DNA of 64,000 bases from Acidobacteriia bacterium AH_259_A11_L15 (GTDB lineage: Bacteria > Acidobacteriota > Terriglobia > Acidiferrales > 2-02-FULL-67-57), in the NCBI GenBank assembly GCA_027717655.1, contig JALLOH010000003.1, positions 1-64,000 on the forward strand. The letters run 5' to 3'. Positions 52,697 to 61,579 of the stretch are shown piece after piece. The notes below the pieces were generated by a model. The model saw nothing but the letters and a program-made list of their open reading frames with translations. It searched no databases and was not told where the DNA came from. Within the stretch, counting starts at the first letter, position 1, and each line of letters starts with the position of its first letter. A program made the position numbers and the translations under genes.

Positions 52697-54302
52697 TAGA
52701 AAGTAGCCGGCGAATTGTCTCCTCCGCTCTGTCCTGTGCTTTTCCTTTCTTACTCAGTAGGGCTTCGTTGATGGGGTCCTGTATTTTTCCTTTTTGGAAC
52801 AACTTCGCTGCTAGGGATGGTATGAGTCCCTTTTCGTTCTTCGTGAATTCCATCATCTGTTTTTTTATGTTCCCGGAAAGCACATTCTCTAGAATGGCAT
52901 TACTGAGCATGACGCCGTGGACCCGCTGATCCAGGCTTCTGAGCCTAGCCGATAGTAGTGCCCACTTGGGGGAGGTTATGGTGAGAATATATCTCCAGTC
53001 GAGACCAAAAGGTATCTTCTTGGCGTTGCCACTAAAATCACCAGCGCAGATGGTAGCATTTTCTGTTTCTAGAAACCTTTTCAGGATGAATACGGCAAAA
53101 TCTACAAAGAGTGCTCTTGAGGCGGGAGTTCGTAGCTTTCTGTAATGACCCTGAAACATCTCTGCTGTTGGGTGAAGATCAAACTGGTAATAGACGTGTG
53201 TGTTGTTTGAACAGCCATGTAGAAATCCGTGCTCGAAATAGGACAGGCGGAGCGGGTATCGACTTTTAGCATCAAGACCGCTTAATTGGCAGTCTCTAAT
53301 AGTGTTCTTGGTTTCTTGGTCCGAGAGTTTTTTGTGGCGGCGCAAAAAGTCGGAAAAGAAAGCGTTGACGTTTTTGCCGGCATACTCGAGTGGTAGCAGA
53401 AGCCCTGGGCTTGTAGAAAAGATATAGAGCGGGGACGATTCGGAAGTGAACAAACTTTTCGCTTCGTCGTAATAACCTTCTGGATCGAGGACGTTTATTC
53501 TCGCGGCAAGAACGTTCCACAATTTTGTGGAAGTTATCTTTGCTAATTGTAGAATTTCTCTTTCCTGCGGAGTGAGCTCTTCCAATGGGCGATTTTCTAG
53601 GCAACGACGCAGGAGGAGAATAGGCAAGGACGCCGGCCATCCGTGGAGTACAAGTCCAACTTCATCCTCTTCTCCGGGATCGAGGATCTTGGCTCGGACC
53701 AACTCTCTCAACGGACCGGTTTTCCATGCGGGCTGCTTTCGCACCGCTTCAGCAAGAACCGACTTCGGAATCCGTACTCTCGGAGAGTCGCGTAATTCCA
53801 TGAACGCCTCGGAAAGATCGACGGCGCGCTCTGGCGGGAATTTGGTTGTTCGTTGTAACTCTTTGAGCTTACGGTTCAATACAACCGCAAATCTGTCGGA
53901 CCAGCTATCGAGCCAGGGGCGGTTTTCGTCAATCCAGTGAACCGTTTGCGCGAAAAACTGCCGAACGCTGTCTGCGTCGCCCTTATCGACAGCGAACCGT
54001 TCGCGGAAATACGACAGGAAAACATCCAGGGTAGCCATGCAGCGCTCGACAGAGGTCCGATCTTCGCCAGGTCGCGTCGTTTCGAGGGGATAGCCAGCCG
54101 CGATCAGAGCCTCGGCGCGCATGCCGAGGGCTTTTCCAATTTGTTCCACCCACTTACGTCGCGGTCTAGCCCTTCGTCTCTTCTTCTCATGCACCAGACG
54201 CCACAAATACGAGTAGTCGACCTTAGCCTTGCGAGAAAGCGGTTTTAGGGAAATTCCAGTCTCTTTTATCGCAGCATTCAACCATGTGCTGAATGTGACC
54301 AT
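52674..54302 (-). CDS. XRE-family helix-turn-helix protein with large unknown domain
   Basis: 542 aa from 54302. The first 70 residues are an XRE-like DNA-binding domain (TGISLKPLSRKAKVDYSYLW, KWVEQIGKALGMRAEALIAA). The remaining 470 have no recognised family; they are helical, with Trp and Phe-rich segments (LHGWPASLPILLLRRCLENR, YFEHGFLHGCSNNTHVYYQF). The size suggests a sensor rather than a plain repressor. It diverges from the radical-SAM operon and probably acts at the inverted repeat 54407-54423. Confidence 0.6.
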   Translation of the reverse strand: MVTFSTWLNAAIKETGISLKPLSRKAKVDYSYLWRLVHEKKRRRARPRRKWVEQIGKALGMRAEALIAAGYPLETTRPGEDRTSVERCMATLDVFLSYFRERFAVDKGDADSVRQFFAQTVHWIDENRPWLDSWSDRFAVVLNRKLKELQRTTKFPPERAVDLSEAFMELRDSPRVRIPKSVLAEAVRKQPAWKTGPLRELVRAKILDPGEEDEVGLVLHGWPASLPILLLRRCLENRPLEELTPQEREILQLAKITSTKLWNVLAARINVLDPEGYYDEAKSLFTSESSPLYIFSTSPGLLLPLEYAGKNVNAFFSDFLRRHKKLSDQETKNTIRDCQLSGLDAKSRYPLRLSYFEHGFLHGCSNNTHVYYQFDLHPTAEMFQGHYRKLRTPASRALFVDFAVFILKRFLETENATICAGDFSGNAKKIPFGLDWRYILTITSPKWALLSARLRSLDQRVHGVMLSNAILENVLSGNIKKQMMEFTKNEKGLIPSLAAKLFQKGKIQDPINEALLSKKGKAQDRAEETIRRLLSIKSNVSV

Positions 54303-54406
54303 TGGGAGGTACTCTTCGGAGACCATTGTAGAAGGAGAGTGTATGTTTGTCAAACCTGGGAAGGAGGCCCGCAGGCAAGAAATGACAATATAGGCGACAG
54401 ACTTGA

Positions 54407-54423
54407 CAATTGTGCTACAATTG
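54407..54423. promoter_or_regulatory. Operator candidate and -10 box of the radical-SAM operon
   Basis: CAATTGT-GCT-ACAATTG is a perfect 7-bp inverted repeat. It overlaps TACAAT (54416-54421), a -10-like box, with GCGACA (54394-54399) at a 16-base spacing. TTGACAATTGTG here resembles TTGACAATATTGTG at the other XRE-controlled promoter. Confidence 0.5.
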
Positions 54424-54442
54424 AGATGCGCGGGAACTGGCC

Positions 54443-54826
54443 ATGGGAGAGCAGGCGACCGGGGACCTAGTTCGGGAAGAGCTGGCCAAGCGGCTGGTTC
54501 ACACTCTGCACCGGATATGCCTGGGGACAGAGGGGGTTAAGTACCACAAAGGAAAGCGCTTGGAGGAAGTGACAGTGCTGCTTCCGCTAGGTGTCAACGA
54601 AAAACTAGCGATCTTGAGCAATATCAGCGTCGTAAATCGGGCCCTAGACCATCCCACGGTATTTGAGCGACTTCCGGAGTTTTTCCCTTCCTCGGAATCG
54701 AAAGGCCAGTTGGTGCTGCCGTTCAAAGACCCTCCTCTCGAGGTATCAGCCAAAATGCCCGACGGTGGCGAAACGGGCCGTACACGCGGTCGTGGCAGCG
54801 TGGGGGTGCGCGTGGATGCGGCCTAG
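54443..54826 (+). CDS. Small hypothetical protein, 127 aa
   Basis: Alpha/beta to about residue 105, then a Gly/Arg-rich tail. No family recognised; a motif TVLLPLGVNEKLAILSNISV suggests a folded core. It follows the operator directly and its stop overlaps the next start by 11 bases. Confidence 0.5.
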   Translation: MGEQATGDLVREELAKRLVHTLHRICLGTEGVKYHKGKRLEEVTVLLPLGVNEKLAILSNISVVNRALDHPTVFERLPEFFPSSESKGQLVLPFKDPPLEVSAKMPDGGETGRTRGRGSVGVRVDAA

Positions 54827-55109
54827 AATCCCACTTCGGCGTTCGCACTTACGGACTTGTTCAAAATCAAAATATGCGCAGGCCGCCAGAGCTTTGATGG
54901 GGACCTACCCCTGGTCATCTCGATGGCTGGCCGGGGAAGCGATGGCCGCCGCGCAACACGTCATCCGCTGCGCCGACTCAGGCCCGGACGGGGTTGTCCG
55001 CGAGGCTTACCAGGAACTTTGCAATTGGCTGCGTCGTGACCACACCCTCGCCAAGCGGCGGGAGCGCGAAACTGCATATCAGCACTTCTTCGGTAGGGGT
55101 GCAGGATGA
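54816..55109 (+). CDS. Small basic protein, about 97 aa
   Basis: The start is taken at ATG 54816, which overlaps the upstream gene; 54897 is an alternative. Mostly helical (MAAAQHVIRCADSG, AYQELCNWLRRDHTLAKRRE), probably nucleic-acid binding by charge. It overlaps the radical-SAM gene by four bases. Confidence 0.5.
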   Translation: MRPRIPLRRSHLRTCSKSKYAQAARALMGTYPWSSRWLAGEAMAAAQHVIRCADSGPDGVVREAYQELCNWLRRDHTLAKRRERETAYQHFFGRGAG

Positions 55110-56104
55110 AGGTCGTGGAGCGAGAAGGTCCGTTCATCAAGCGCTTCTCAGGACCGGACGAAGAAAGCGCAATCATCTGCTTCAAGTTTTGGCAAGGGGT
55201 CATAGCGTCTGGCTGTGCCGGTAAATGCGACTATTGCTGGCTCCAGACGCAATCGCCTTATAGCACCGGCAGATACGAACTAACAGGCACACTGTTCAGC
55301 AACCTCCCCGAACGGTTACCCGCCGAGCTCGCCAAGTGGCTGACGTTTCCCGTGCCGCGCGCGCTTATTTTTGGCGAAAACCAAGATGGCCTTGGGTTCG
55401 AGCACCCTTATAAGCGGATGTTCGGGGTAACGCCACTTGAGATCGCAATACCTATGTTCTCCGACCCCTCGGTCAATCGGGTTGGACACAAGCTAATCGT
55501 CCTTAGCAAATTTGATTCGGTTGACTATGCCCGTACCTTTCCGCCGAACCCCAACGTCATCTTTTCCTGGTCTGTGAGTTCGGAATGGGTAAGTAGCCAT
55601 CACGAAAAGGGCGTGGCACCTCTCGAGCGTCGTCTGACTTGTGCCGAACTCATGAAAAGCGACGGATCGCCGGTTCGCTTCCGGTTAGATCCCATGATTC
55701 CTCATGAAGGTTGGCAGCAAGATTATGCCCAGACCATTGCACGGATCAACGCAATCAAGCCTGAGATGGTGACGATCGGGGCATTACGCGCCACCAACAA
55801 GAATAAATTGAAGCAGGCGGCCAAGCGCAACAAGCGAGACGGATCCATCTTCAACATTCTTACTGAAAAGGACCCCTCGGATTTCAAATGGCGCATACCA
55901 CTCAACCAACAGATTGACTTGTTTTCGTTCGCCATCATGCAGGTGGACAGTCATGTGGTTCCCGCGCTCTGCAAGGAAGACGAGACTATATGGCGTGCCG
56001 TCGATAAATGCCTCAAGGCCAAAGGACATCCAGGACTCACCTTCCGAGGATGTCACTGCGTGATTGCGGGTTCTAGGAAAGACGTTTTGGTGCAATTGAG
56101 TTAG
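55106..56104 (+). CDS. Radical SAM protein related to spore photoproduct lyase
   Basis: 332 aa. CAGKCDYCWLQT (about residue 38) is the C-x3-C-x2-C cluster that holds the [4Fe-4S]-SAM site. PRALIFGENQDGLGFEHPYK and IFSWSVSSEWVSSHHEKGVA are placed as in SplB-type enzymes, and FRLDPMIPHEGWQQDYAQTI is the usual TIM-barrel strand. SPL enzymes repair UV photoproducts, but the DNA-binding part is shortened, so another substrate is possible. It ends a three-gene operon divergent from an XRE-domain gene. Confidence 0.75.
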   Translation: MKVVEREGPFIKRFSGPDEESAIICFKFWQGVIASGCAGKCDYCWLQTQSPYSTGRYELTGTLFSNLPERLPAELAKWLTFPVPRALIFGENQDGLGFEHPYKRMFGVTPLEIAIPMFSDPSVNRVGHKLIVLSKFDSVDYARTFPPNPNVIFSWSVSSEWVSSHHEKGVAPLERRLTCAELMKSDGSPVRFRLDPMIPHEGWQQDYAQTIARINAIKPEMVTIGALRATNKNKLKQAAKRNKRDGSIFNILTEKDPSDFKWRIPLNQQIDLFSFAIMQVDSHVVPALCKEDETIWRAVDKCLKAKGHPGLTFRGCHCVIAGSRKDVLVQLS

Positions 56105-56215
56105 GGGGCGGAAACGTGTGGGATGGCCTCAGAGAAACTGGCTTGACCTTCTTAACATGGCCCTCACGGGCTGACCGAGGCCACTTGGACGAGCCTGAAG
56201 AACAAAGGAGGCACT

Positions 56216-56710
56216 ATGCGCTATCTACCAGGGGATGTTCCTGACGCGTACCGTGACTTTGATGGTCCGGAAAACTTTGCGAACGCAGCTCCTCCATCGC
56301 ACCGAACACCTCTCATGTTGCTGCTAGCGGTTTCCTTGCTCCTAGCGCTAGCTGTGGGTGGGTTCGCATACCTACGGAAGACACCTCCACAAACAGATGC
56401 ACAAGCGGCGGCCGTAGGGAGCGGGGCCACCAAAGCACAAGCCGGCGACGTTTTTGGCGAACCTCGCGCAGAGTACCTCTCGTTACGTACCCAGCACGAT
56501 GCTGGGAACCACGCGAAGCTTGTTCACCGCCTACTTGATCGTTCGATCCGTGAACTCAATGAAGCCGAGAGCGAATTGGACAAGCTGCGCTCCGTCTACG
56601 CCGAGAGTGTGGTTGACAAAGCGACTCAGAAGGTCAGGGCAGCTCGGCAGAACCTAGAGACGGCGCATGGCGAAATCAAGACTATCGAGGCTCTCATAAT
56701 CAGAAAATGA
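56216..56710 (+). CDS. Single-pass membrane protein with coiled coil, Ubl operon gene 1
   Basis: 164 aa; AAAGGAGG (56205-56212 region) is a strong Shine-Dalgarno. A cytoplasmic, Pro-rich N-terminus (1-32), a membrane helix (PLMLLLAVSLLLALAVGGFA, about 32-51) and a low-complexity linker are followed by a coiled coil (about 95-160: IRELNEAESELDKLRSVYAE). No enzyme motif. First gene of the operon that encodes the E1-like enzyme. Confidence 0.65.
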   Translation: MRYLPGDVPDAYRDFDGPENFANAAPPSHRTPLMLLLAVSLLLALAVGGFAYLRKTPPQTDAQAAAVGSGATKAQAGDVFGEPRAEYLSLRTQHDAGNHAKLVHRLLDRSIRELNEAESELDKLRSVYAESVVDKATQKVRAARQNLETAHGEIKTIEALIIRK

Positions 56711-56752
56711 AGTTTTCGACGAGGCGGTCAGGAACAGACAAAGGAGGAAGCG

Positions 56753-57148
56753 ATGCAAACTGCGACCATGAACCACGTCGTTAAGTCGAGGGGTGCTTTG
56801 CCAATTCCCAGAAACCCGAGGAGCTTTCTGGCCTTGACGGAAGCACGATCCCCAGCTCGTTTGGCAGCTGTTGGCTTGGCACTGCCCGATTCTGCTAGTC
56901 ATCTGACCGGGCTGCCCATGCCGGCGATGAGCACTGCCACTGTGTCTGGAGAGAGGCTTCCGATCTTGGCCGGGATGCCAACCCAGGTCACGGTCAAGGC
57001 GCTCAAGCGGATGCTCGAACTGGACACAGCGGACCGATTGATGCGCGTAACCGACAAAGGAACGGCAGAGCTGCTCGGCGACACCGACGTGGTCGACTTG
57101 ATGGAACGTTGCAACCTTGAGGTCGTAAGACCAAACGTTGACTCCTAG
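56753..57148 (+). CDS. Ubiquitin-like (Multi_ubiq-type beta-grasp) protein, single domain
   Basis: 131 aa; AAAGGAGGAAG gives a strong Shine-Dalgarno site. The first 75 residues are Pro/Ala-rich and likely flexible. The last 55 (VTVKALKRMLELDTADRLMR, then VTDKGTAELLGDTDVVDLME) follow the beta-grasp pattern of the bacterial multi-ubiquitin family: a helix with (I/V)T..xL..(L/I), a turn, DKG, a short strand, and D..VVDL before the last strand (LEVVRP). It has one domain only and no C-terminal GG (it ends NVDS). Next to an E1-like gene, so it is the candidate modifier. Fold assignment from sequence pattern. Confidence 0.55.
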   Translation: MQTATMNHVVKSRGALPIPRNPRSFLALTEARSPARLAAVGLALPDSASHLTGLPMPAMSTATVSGERLPILAGMPTQVTVKALKRMLELDTADRLMRVTDKGTAELLGDTDVVDLMERCNLEVVRPNVDS

Positions 57149-57183
57149 CCTGCTTTCTGGCCGCCTCGCCCTCAGGAGTCAAG

Positions 57184-57834
57184 ATGGATCAAGAGCTTTT
57201 GAAGAACATTGCTCTGACAGCGATCGCCGTTTTCTTTTTTCTGCTCAGTGCTTCTCTCCTATACCGCTGGGCTGTGGAGGAGTACTGGCGCTCTCGAGAG
57301 AGAGCTTTCGAGAAGAGGAAACGACGGATGGCTGAAGAACGCATGCGCAAAATCCGTGAAAAAGAGGCACAGGAAATGCAAGCGGAGCAGGAACTCGCAG
57401 CACAAGGCCGAGAGCTCATTGCCAAGGTTTCCGGTCCCTCCCTCCGGAAAGCAAAGGCTGTGTTCGGCGAGTTACGTGCGAACCGGGTAGGCCTAGCCAA
57501 GTATTCGTATATTTGCTTCAAGACGTTGCAATATGTAGCTGACTGCTGCGATGGCTTCCCTTCTCCGTATCAGCTAGCGGACCAGGACCCAGACCGGAGG
57601 AGGACGCAACTGCAGGTGCTCTCTACAGCTTCTGCGGGATTGGAAGTTTTGAACGCGTCACATAACGACATCGTGTTCGACGCGAGTCTCATCACGTGGA
57701 AAGTCAATTTAGAGAAAGTGCGCTACGAGATTTGCCCCAGCTGCCCGGTGGTCGAGAATCCTGGGAAATACACCGACGCATGTCCTGTCATGATGATCAC
57801 AAGTGTGGATAAGCAAGATGGCGAGGAAGAATAA
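57184..57834 (+). CDS. Membrane-anchored coiled-coil protein with Cys-rich end, Ubl operon gene 3
   Basis: 216 aa. An N-terminal membrane helix (NIALTAIAVFFFLLSASLLY, residues 8-27), then a long basic/acidic coiled coil (about 33-80), then a folded domain (85-216) with LRKAKAVFGELRANRVGLAK, an internal CC, and a C-terminal CPSCPV...ACPVMM that may bind zinc or act in thioester transfer. No E2 signature is recognised, although its place between Ubl and E1 makes it a candidate carrier. Overlaps the E1-like gene by 17 bases. Confidence 0.6.
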   Translation: MDQELLKNIALTAIAVFFFLLSASLLYRWAVEEYWRSRERAFEKRKRRMAEERMRKIREKEAQEMQAEQELAAQGRELIAKVSGPSLRKAKAVFGELRANRVGLAKYSYICFKTLQYVADCCDGFPSPYQLADQDPDRRRTQLQVLSTASAGLEVLNASHNDIVFDASLITWKVNLEKVRYEICPSCPVVENPGKYTDACPVMMITSVDKQDGEEE

Positions 57835-58648
57835 TAGGAATTCCAGCTTCTGCTACGAAGAATGGTTCAGCGCTCAGCAATCCCTGATCGGGATTGAGGG
57901 CTCACAGGCGCTGCGTCAAATGAGCATTCTTATTGCTGGTGCCGGCGGACTCGGTTACAACTTAGCGGTATTTGCGGCTCGTTCAGGCGTTGAGGCCATA
58001 TACCAGTGTGATTCGCAGGTGGTTGAAGTCGATGATAACCTCAACCGAATCTTCGCCAACACTAGGCATCTGGGTAAAACGAAGCTCTCGGTAGTTGAGG
58101 AGCTGCTGCATTGCTTTGATCGAGCATCAGTTGATAAGAATTTCAATTACACGCCGTTAGCTTTTCCGGTCGAACATCCAAGAGTTCGCGTTTACTTAAA
58201 GCAGGCCGATTTCTTGATGTCTTCTCCAAACTCAATCGATTCTAGATTATGGCTTCTGCGGTATGCTCGGGACAATAAAAAGCTTTTATTTAACGTCGGC
58301 TTCTCATGTGCACCTGGAAAACACATGAGCGGCGAGGTGTCGATTTTCCGGCCGAGTAGACGAGATCTTGCCTGTCCTGCGTGTATTTCCCTCAAAGCAC
58401 AAGACGACTCTACGCGCAGTCCTCTGTTTTATCCGCCTTTGGCCGTGCTTGCTGCTTTCGCCATACATCTTGCGATAGCAGAAGTCACCAATTTTGATTG
58501 TCTTGGGGAGGACCGACCAAACTACTTTCTGTACGACGGCTTCAGCCATTTGCTCGCGGGTTTTCGGCTGGAACCTGATCCTGACTGCGAAGTTTGCCAA
58601 ACAAAATCTCCAATGAGGGAGAAGAAGAGATTTGAGCGCGCCGAATAA
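57818..58648 (+). CDS. E1-like (ThiF/MoeB family) adenylating enzyme
   Basis: 276 aa. LIAGAGGLGYNLAVFAARSG (about residues 36-55) is the nucleotide loop. CDSQVVEVDDNLNRIF has the Asp and Arg for ATP, and LGKTKLSVVEE the Lys. CPACISL and a later CEVC form the zinc site. This is the complete minimal E1 core, which activates the C-terminus of a ubiquitin-like protein. There is no catalytic-Cys half as in large E1 enzymes. It follows the membrane coiled-coil gene and precedes two small membrane proteins. Confidence 0.8.
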   Translation: MARKNNRNSSFCYEEWFSAQQSLIGIEGSQALRQMSILIAGAGGLGYNLAVFAARSGVEAIYQCDSQVVEVDDNLNRIFANTRHLGKTKLSVVEELLHCFDRASVDKNFNYTPLAFPVEHPRVRVYLKQADFLMSSPNSIDSRLWLLRYARDNKKLLFNVGFSCAPGKHMSGEVSIFRPSRRDLACPACISLKAQDDSTRSPLFYPPLAVLAAFAIHLAIAEVTNFDCLGEDRPNYFLYDGFSHLLAGFRLEPDPDCEVCQTKSPMREKKRFERAE

Positions 58649-58653
58649 AAGCC

Positions 58654-58974
58654 GTGGAATACTTCGGCATCGCAGTATTGGCTCTCTTGATATTTATATT
58701 GGTCTCTCTGGTGGGTATCCCGGCCAGCCTCTTGCCTTTTGTATATTCCCCGACCTTGAGTTTTCGTCACGTGATTATCAGCCTTGCGGCATTCATGTGT
58801 TCCCTGGCAATCGGACTTGCTCCTCGAGAGCCAATGCTACTGATCCCAGTCGGTGTTTTTTTCCTTATGTTCGGACAGAAAATCATCACCGATCCTTTCT
58901 CGAACGGGATCTTCGGAGCAGCGCTTTTATTCGGCATTATCTTTGCCGGGCTAGTTTGGTTGTTCGGAATTTGA
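58654..58974 (+). CDS. Small membrane protein, three helices, Ubl operon gene 5
   Basis: 106 aa; three or four hydrophobic segments (FGIAVLALLIFILVSLVGIP, VIISLAAFMCSLAIGL, LLIPVGVFFLMFG, and the C-terminal LFGIIFAGLVWLFGI). No family recognised. It starts five bases after the E1-like gene. Confidence 0.55.
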   Translation: MEYFGIAVLALLIFILVSLVGIPASLLPFVYSPTLSFRHVIISLAAFMCSLAIGLAPREPMLLIPVGVFFLMFGQKIITDPFSNGIFGAALLFGIIFAGLVWLFGI

Positions 58975-58997
58975 TCAGCGACTAAGGGGATGCTGGC

Positions 58998-59252
58998 ATG
59001 AGCTTTCGCGACAACGACAGAGCTCTGGCAGCTAGGAAGGATGACATCCTTTTTAGGGTGTGCGTAGTGGCCTGGGTAGTGCTCAGCCTTTACTCCATAG
59101 GTAGCGGGTACATTACCACCCTCAGATGGGCCGTAACTTTAACAGTTATTGGGAGCGTATCCCTCACAATCGGATTAGTACTCCACTCCCCTGAAGCAAA
59201 GTGGCTTTCGCGGGCAATTCCGTTCATTGCTTTGCTGGCATACAGCGTTTGA
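58998..59252 (+). CDS. Small membrane protein, two to three helices, Ubl operon gene 6
   Basis: 84 aa. A charged N-terminus (RDNDRALAARKDD), then VCVVAWVVLSLYSIGSGYIT, WAVTLTVIGSVSLTIGLVL and a short last segment. No family recognised. 23 bases after the previous gene; last of the operon. Confidence 0.5.
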   Translation: MSFRDNDRALAARKDDILFRVCVVAWVVLSLYSIGSGYITTLRWAVTLTVIGSVSLTIGLVLHSPEAKWLSRAIPFIALLAYSV

Positions 59253-59327
59253 AGGAGGACTCGAAAGACTGCGGTTTCTAAACTGAACTAGCTTCAAAGA
59301 ACCCATTTGGGTGCCCAAGGGCGTAGA

Positions 59328-59501
59328 ATGAAGCTCCAAACGGTAGAGGATGCGGTTTTCCGCAAACGAATTTCTGATCCGGAAAGACGGGAGAAAAACA
59401 AGGGGAAAACCATATTTTGTCGTGAGGTCATCGAAATGGTGGCGCAAGCTTTGGTGGAAATGCTAAAAGAGGAAAAAGAAACCCGATTCAAAAAGGATTG
59501 A
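59328..59501 (+). CDS. Small basic protein before the serine recombinase
   Basis: 57 aa from ATG 59328. Charged and helical (RKRISDPERREKNKGKTIFC, REVIEMVAQALVEMLKEEKE). Its stop is close to the recombinase start, so the two are co-expressed. It could be a directionality factor or a repressor of the recombinase; no motif proves this. Confidence 0.45.
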   Translation: MKLQTVEDAVFRKRISDPERREKNKGKTIFCREVIEMVAQALVEMLKEEKETRFKKD

Positions 59502-59506
59502 GTTCC

Positions 59507-61579
59507 GTGGAAAGAATCAGTGCGCTATATCAACGGGTTACGGCAGAAGAATCGTTCCGCCGTCAGATGAGTTTGCCGGCCCAAAAGACCGAAGCCGAAG
59601 AGCTGGCCAGGAGGCACGGCTGGCAGTTCAAACACTATACGGAACCACGCCATTGCAAAGCGAGCGAGTGGGATCGTCCTGCGCTTAACGAGCTGATACG
59701 AGACATTGAGGCCGATCTTATAAGTCGTGTGGTTGTCCGACATGAAGACCGCCTATGGCGTGACCTTGGGATCCAGCAGCGTCTTTTGGAAATATTTCGA
59801 AAACACAATGTGGAGTTTTGGGCATTTCGTGGACCACTCGACTACCTAAGTGCTCATGGGCGACTGGTTTTGAACGTGACGGGCAGCGCAGCTCAGTTCG
59901 AACGCGAGATTACAGGTGAGCGAATCCGTTCGATGAAGCGGTCGAAGGCTATGAAGGGACAACCTGCTGGTGGCCCTGCGCCTTTTGGGTACACATCCCA
60001 GGCGCGACTGGAAAGAGAACTAGTCGCGAAGGATGGTCTTGATCAGGACGCCGCATACAAGAGGGCTTGTGAACTGATTCCTGTCGCTAAGTCTTGGGTA
60101 GTGGATGAGGCAGAGGCCGAGAGCGTGCGAATAATCTTCGACCATTATGTCAAGATGCGATGGGGTTGCCGCAAGATCGCCAAGTATCTCAACGAAATAG
60201 GGCATCGTCGCCGGTCCGGCCTTCCGTGGCACCCGGACAAGGTCCGCAGGATAATCAACGATCCGTGCGTTGCTGGTTTTACCAGCTTCGATACAGAAGC
60301 CTATGACTCCCACGTGACATCCAAAGCGCCCAAGTCTAAGCAGACCCTTTTCAAGGCTGAGCACAAGCCGATCATCGAATCCGACCAATGGTTTGCAGCT
60401 CAGCGGCTCAAAGCAGAAAACACAACCAGTAACCGCACAAGGGTAACTGCGCGTCAAGTCTATGCGCTCTCGGGCATCCTGGTTTGTGCAAGATGCGGGT
60501 CGCGCATGAAGGGTAAAAGCTCAGGCAGAAGTGGGTACTCCTATTACGTGTGCGCTAGGCGGGCAGCGTTCGGGCAAGAAGGGTGTGACGCTCCTCTTCT
60601 AAACTCACGCATGGTTGAGGACTGTGTGTGGAATTACCTTCAGGAATATCTTTCGAAGCCTGAAGGCGTCGTGGAATTCGTCAAAAAGGTCAACAAGAAG
60701 CTAAAGGAAAAGGTGCCTGGAATCGACGACAGGATCAAGCAGACCGAGAGGGAGATTCAAGAAATCGATGCCAAGCTTGCCAAATATTATGCCCGCTATG
60801 AGAGGGCCAAGAACGATTTGGAGGCAGGTGCAGCCTGGGACCGGATAGTTGAGCTGAAAGATCTAAAAATTCGAAACCAGCGCACTCTTGCCGAGTTGCG
60901 GAAGCAGGAAAGTGCTTTGAAGCTTGAGGAGATGGACGTTGAGAAGGCTCAGCACTACATCAAGTCTCTTTACGTGTTTATGCGGGACCATCCGTTCGAG
61001 CGACGCGCTCTTTGTTTGGCACTCAAGCAGAACCACGGTTTTACGGTCACGGTTCTGTCCAGGAGCAAGCTTGTTGCCTCTATGGAGTTTGATAGGCTGA
61101 CGGAAATCGGACTGGGAAAAGATAGGACAGACACTGGTAGGGACTCATCAGACGCGTCTTTGGCCTATGTGTCTGGGATGGGGCAAAACTATGCTGGCCA
61201 AGCGCGTGCCCACTATCCTGCCGCCGCTCACCCTGGACGAGGCCATCCAGACCACCAAGGTCCACAGTGTCACCGGGGTGCTCGAAGACAGCCGTGGGCT
61301 CATCCCCACGCGCCCTTTCCGCGCCCCCCACCACACCATCTCCGACGCGGGCTTGATTGGCGGCGGGACGATTCCGCGGCCGGGCGAGGTCTCGCTGGCG
61401 CACAACGGGGTGCTGTTCCTGGACGAGCTGCCCGAGTTCCAGCGCAGCGCCCTGGAGGTGCTGCGGCAACCCCTCGAAGACGGCCTGGTCACCATCTCCC
61501 GGGCCATCACCAGCTTGACCTTCCCCGCCCGCTTCACGCTGGCGGCGGCCATGAACCCCTGCCCCTGCGGGTACTTTAA
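59507..61579 (+). CDS. Large serine recombinase; ORF reads across the attachment site
   Basis: The start at GTG 59507 has AAAGGA nine bases upstream. The resolvase domain (1-150) has [20 protein letters not shown]: the usual nucleophile Ser after RV is Thr (codon acg 59540-59542). Next come the recombinase domain with [20 protein letters not shown], a zinc ribbon ([11 protein letters not shown], then [14 protein letters not shown]) and a coiled coil (about 420-490). About 555 residues lie in the island; the frame then continues out of phase through comM to 61579, giving a Pro/His/Arg-rich tail with no biological sense. In the excised circle the protein would end differently. It should integrate the island into comM if active. 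Confidence 0.85.
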   Translation: MERISALYQRVTAEESFRRQMSLPAQKTEAEELARRHGWQFKHYTEPRHCKASEWDRPALNELIRDIEADLISRVVVRHEDRLWRDLGIQQRLLEIFRKHNVEFWAFRGPLDYLSAHGRLVLNVTGSAAQFEREITGERIRSMKRSKAMKGQPAGGPAPFGYTSQARLERELVAKDGLDQDAAYKRACELIPVAKSWVVDEAEAESVRIIFDHYVKMRWGCRKIAKYLNEIGHRRRSGLPWHPDKVRRIINDPCVAGFTSFDTEAYDSHVTSKAPKSKQTLFKAEHKPIIESDQWFAAQRLKAENTTSNRTRVTARQVYALSGILVCARCGSRMKGKSSGRSGYSYYVCARRAAFGQEGCDAPLLNSRMVEDCVWNYLQEYLSKPEGVVEFVKKVNKKLKEKVPGIDDRIKQTEREIQEIDAKLAKYYARYERAKNDLEAGAAWDRIVELKDLKIRNQRTLAELRKQESALKLEEMDVEKAQHYIKSLYVFMRDHPFERRALCLALKQNHGFTVTVLSRSKLVASMEFDRLTEIGLGKDRTDTGRDSSDASLAYVSGMGQNYAGQARAHYPAAAHPGRGHPDHQGPQCHRGARRQPWAHPHAPFPRPPPHHLRRGLDWRRDDSAAGRGLAGAQRGAVPGRAARVPAQRPGGAAATPRRRPGHHLPGHHQLDLPRPLHAGGGHEPLPLRVL
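61164..61190. other. Island-chromosome junction (attR-type) inside the comM Walker A
   Basis: Left of about 61,180 is the end of the recombinase gene. Right of it the comM frame resumes at the G-K-T of its P-loop (GGC AAA ACT ATG, 61182-61193). GC content rises sharply here. The exact crossover cannot be set without the other end or an empty site. Confidence 0.75.

Noticed and set aside
54403..54421. TTGACA-TACAAT as a promoter pair
   Set aside because: The spacer is only seven bases. The upstream GCGACA at 16 bases fits the -10 box better.
61200..61579. Extended C-terminus of the serine recombinase as a real domain
   Set aside because: It is comM sequence read out of phase, very rich in Pro, His and Arg. 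The comM frame over the same bases is conserved.
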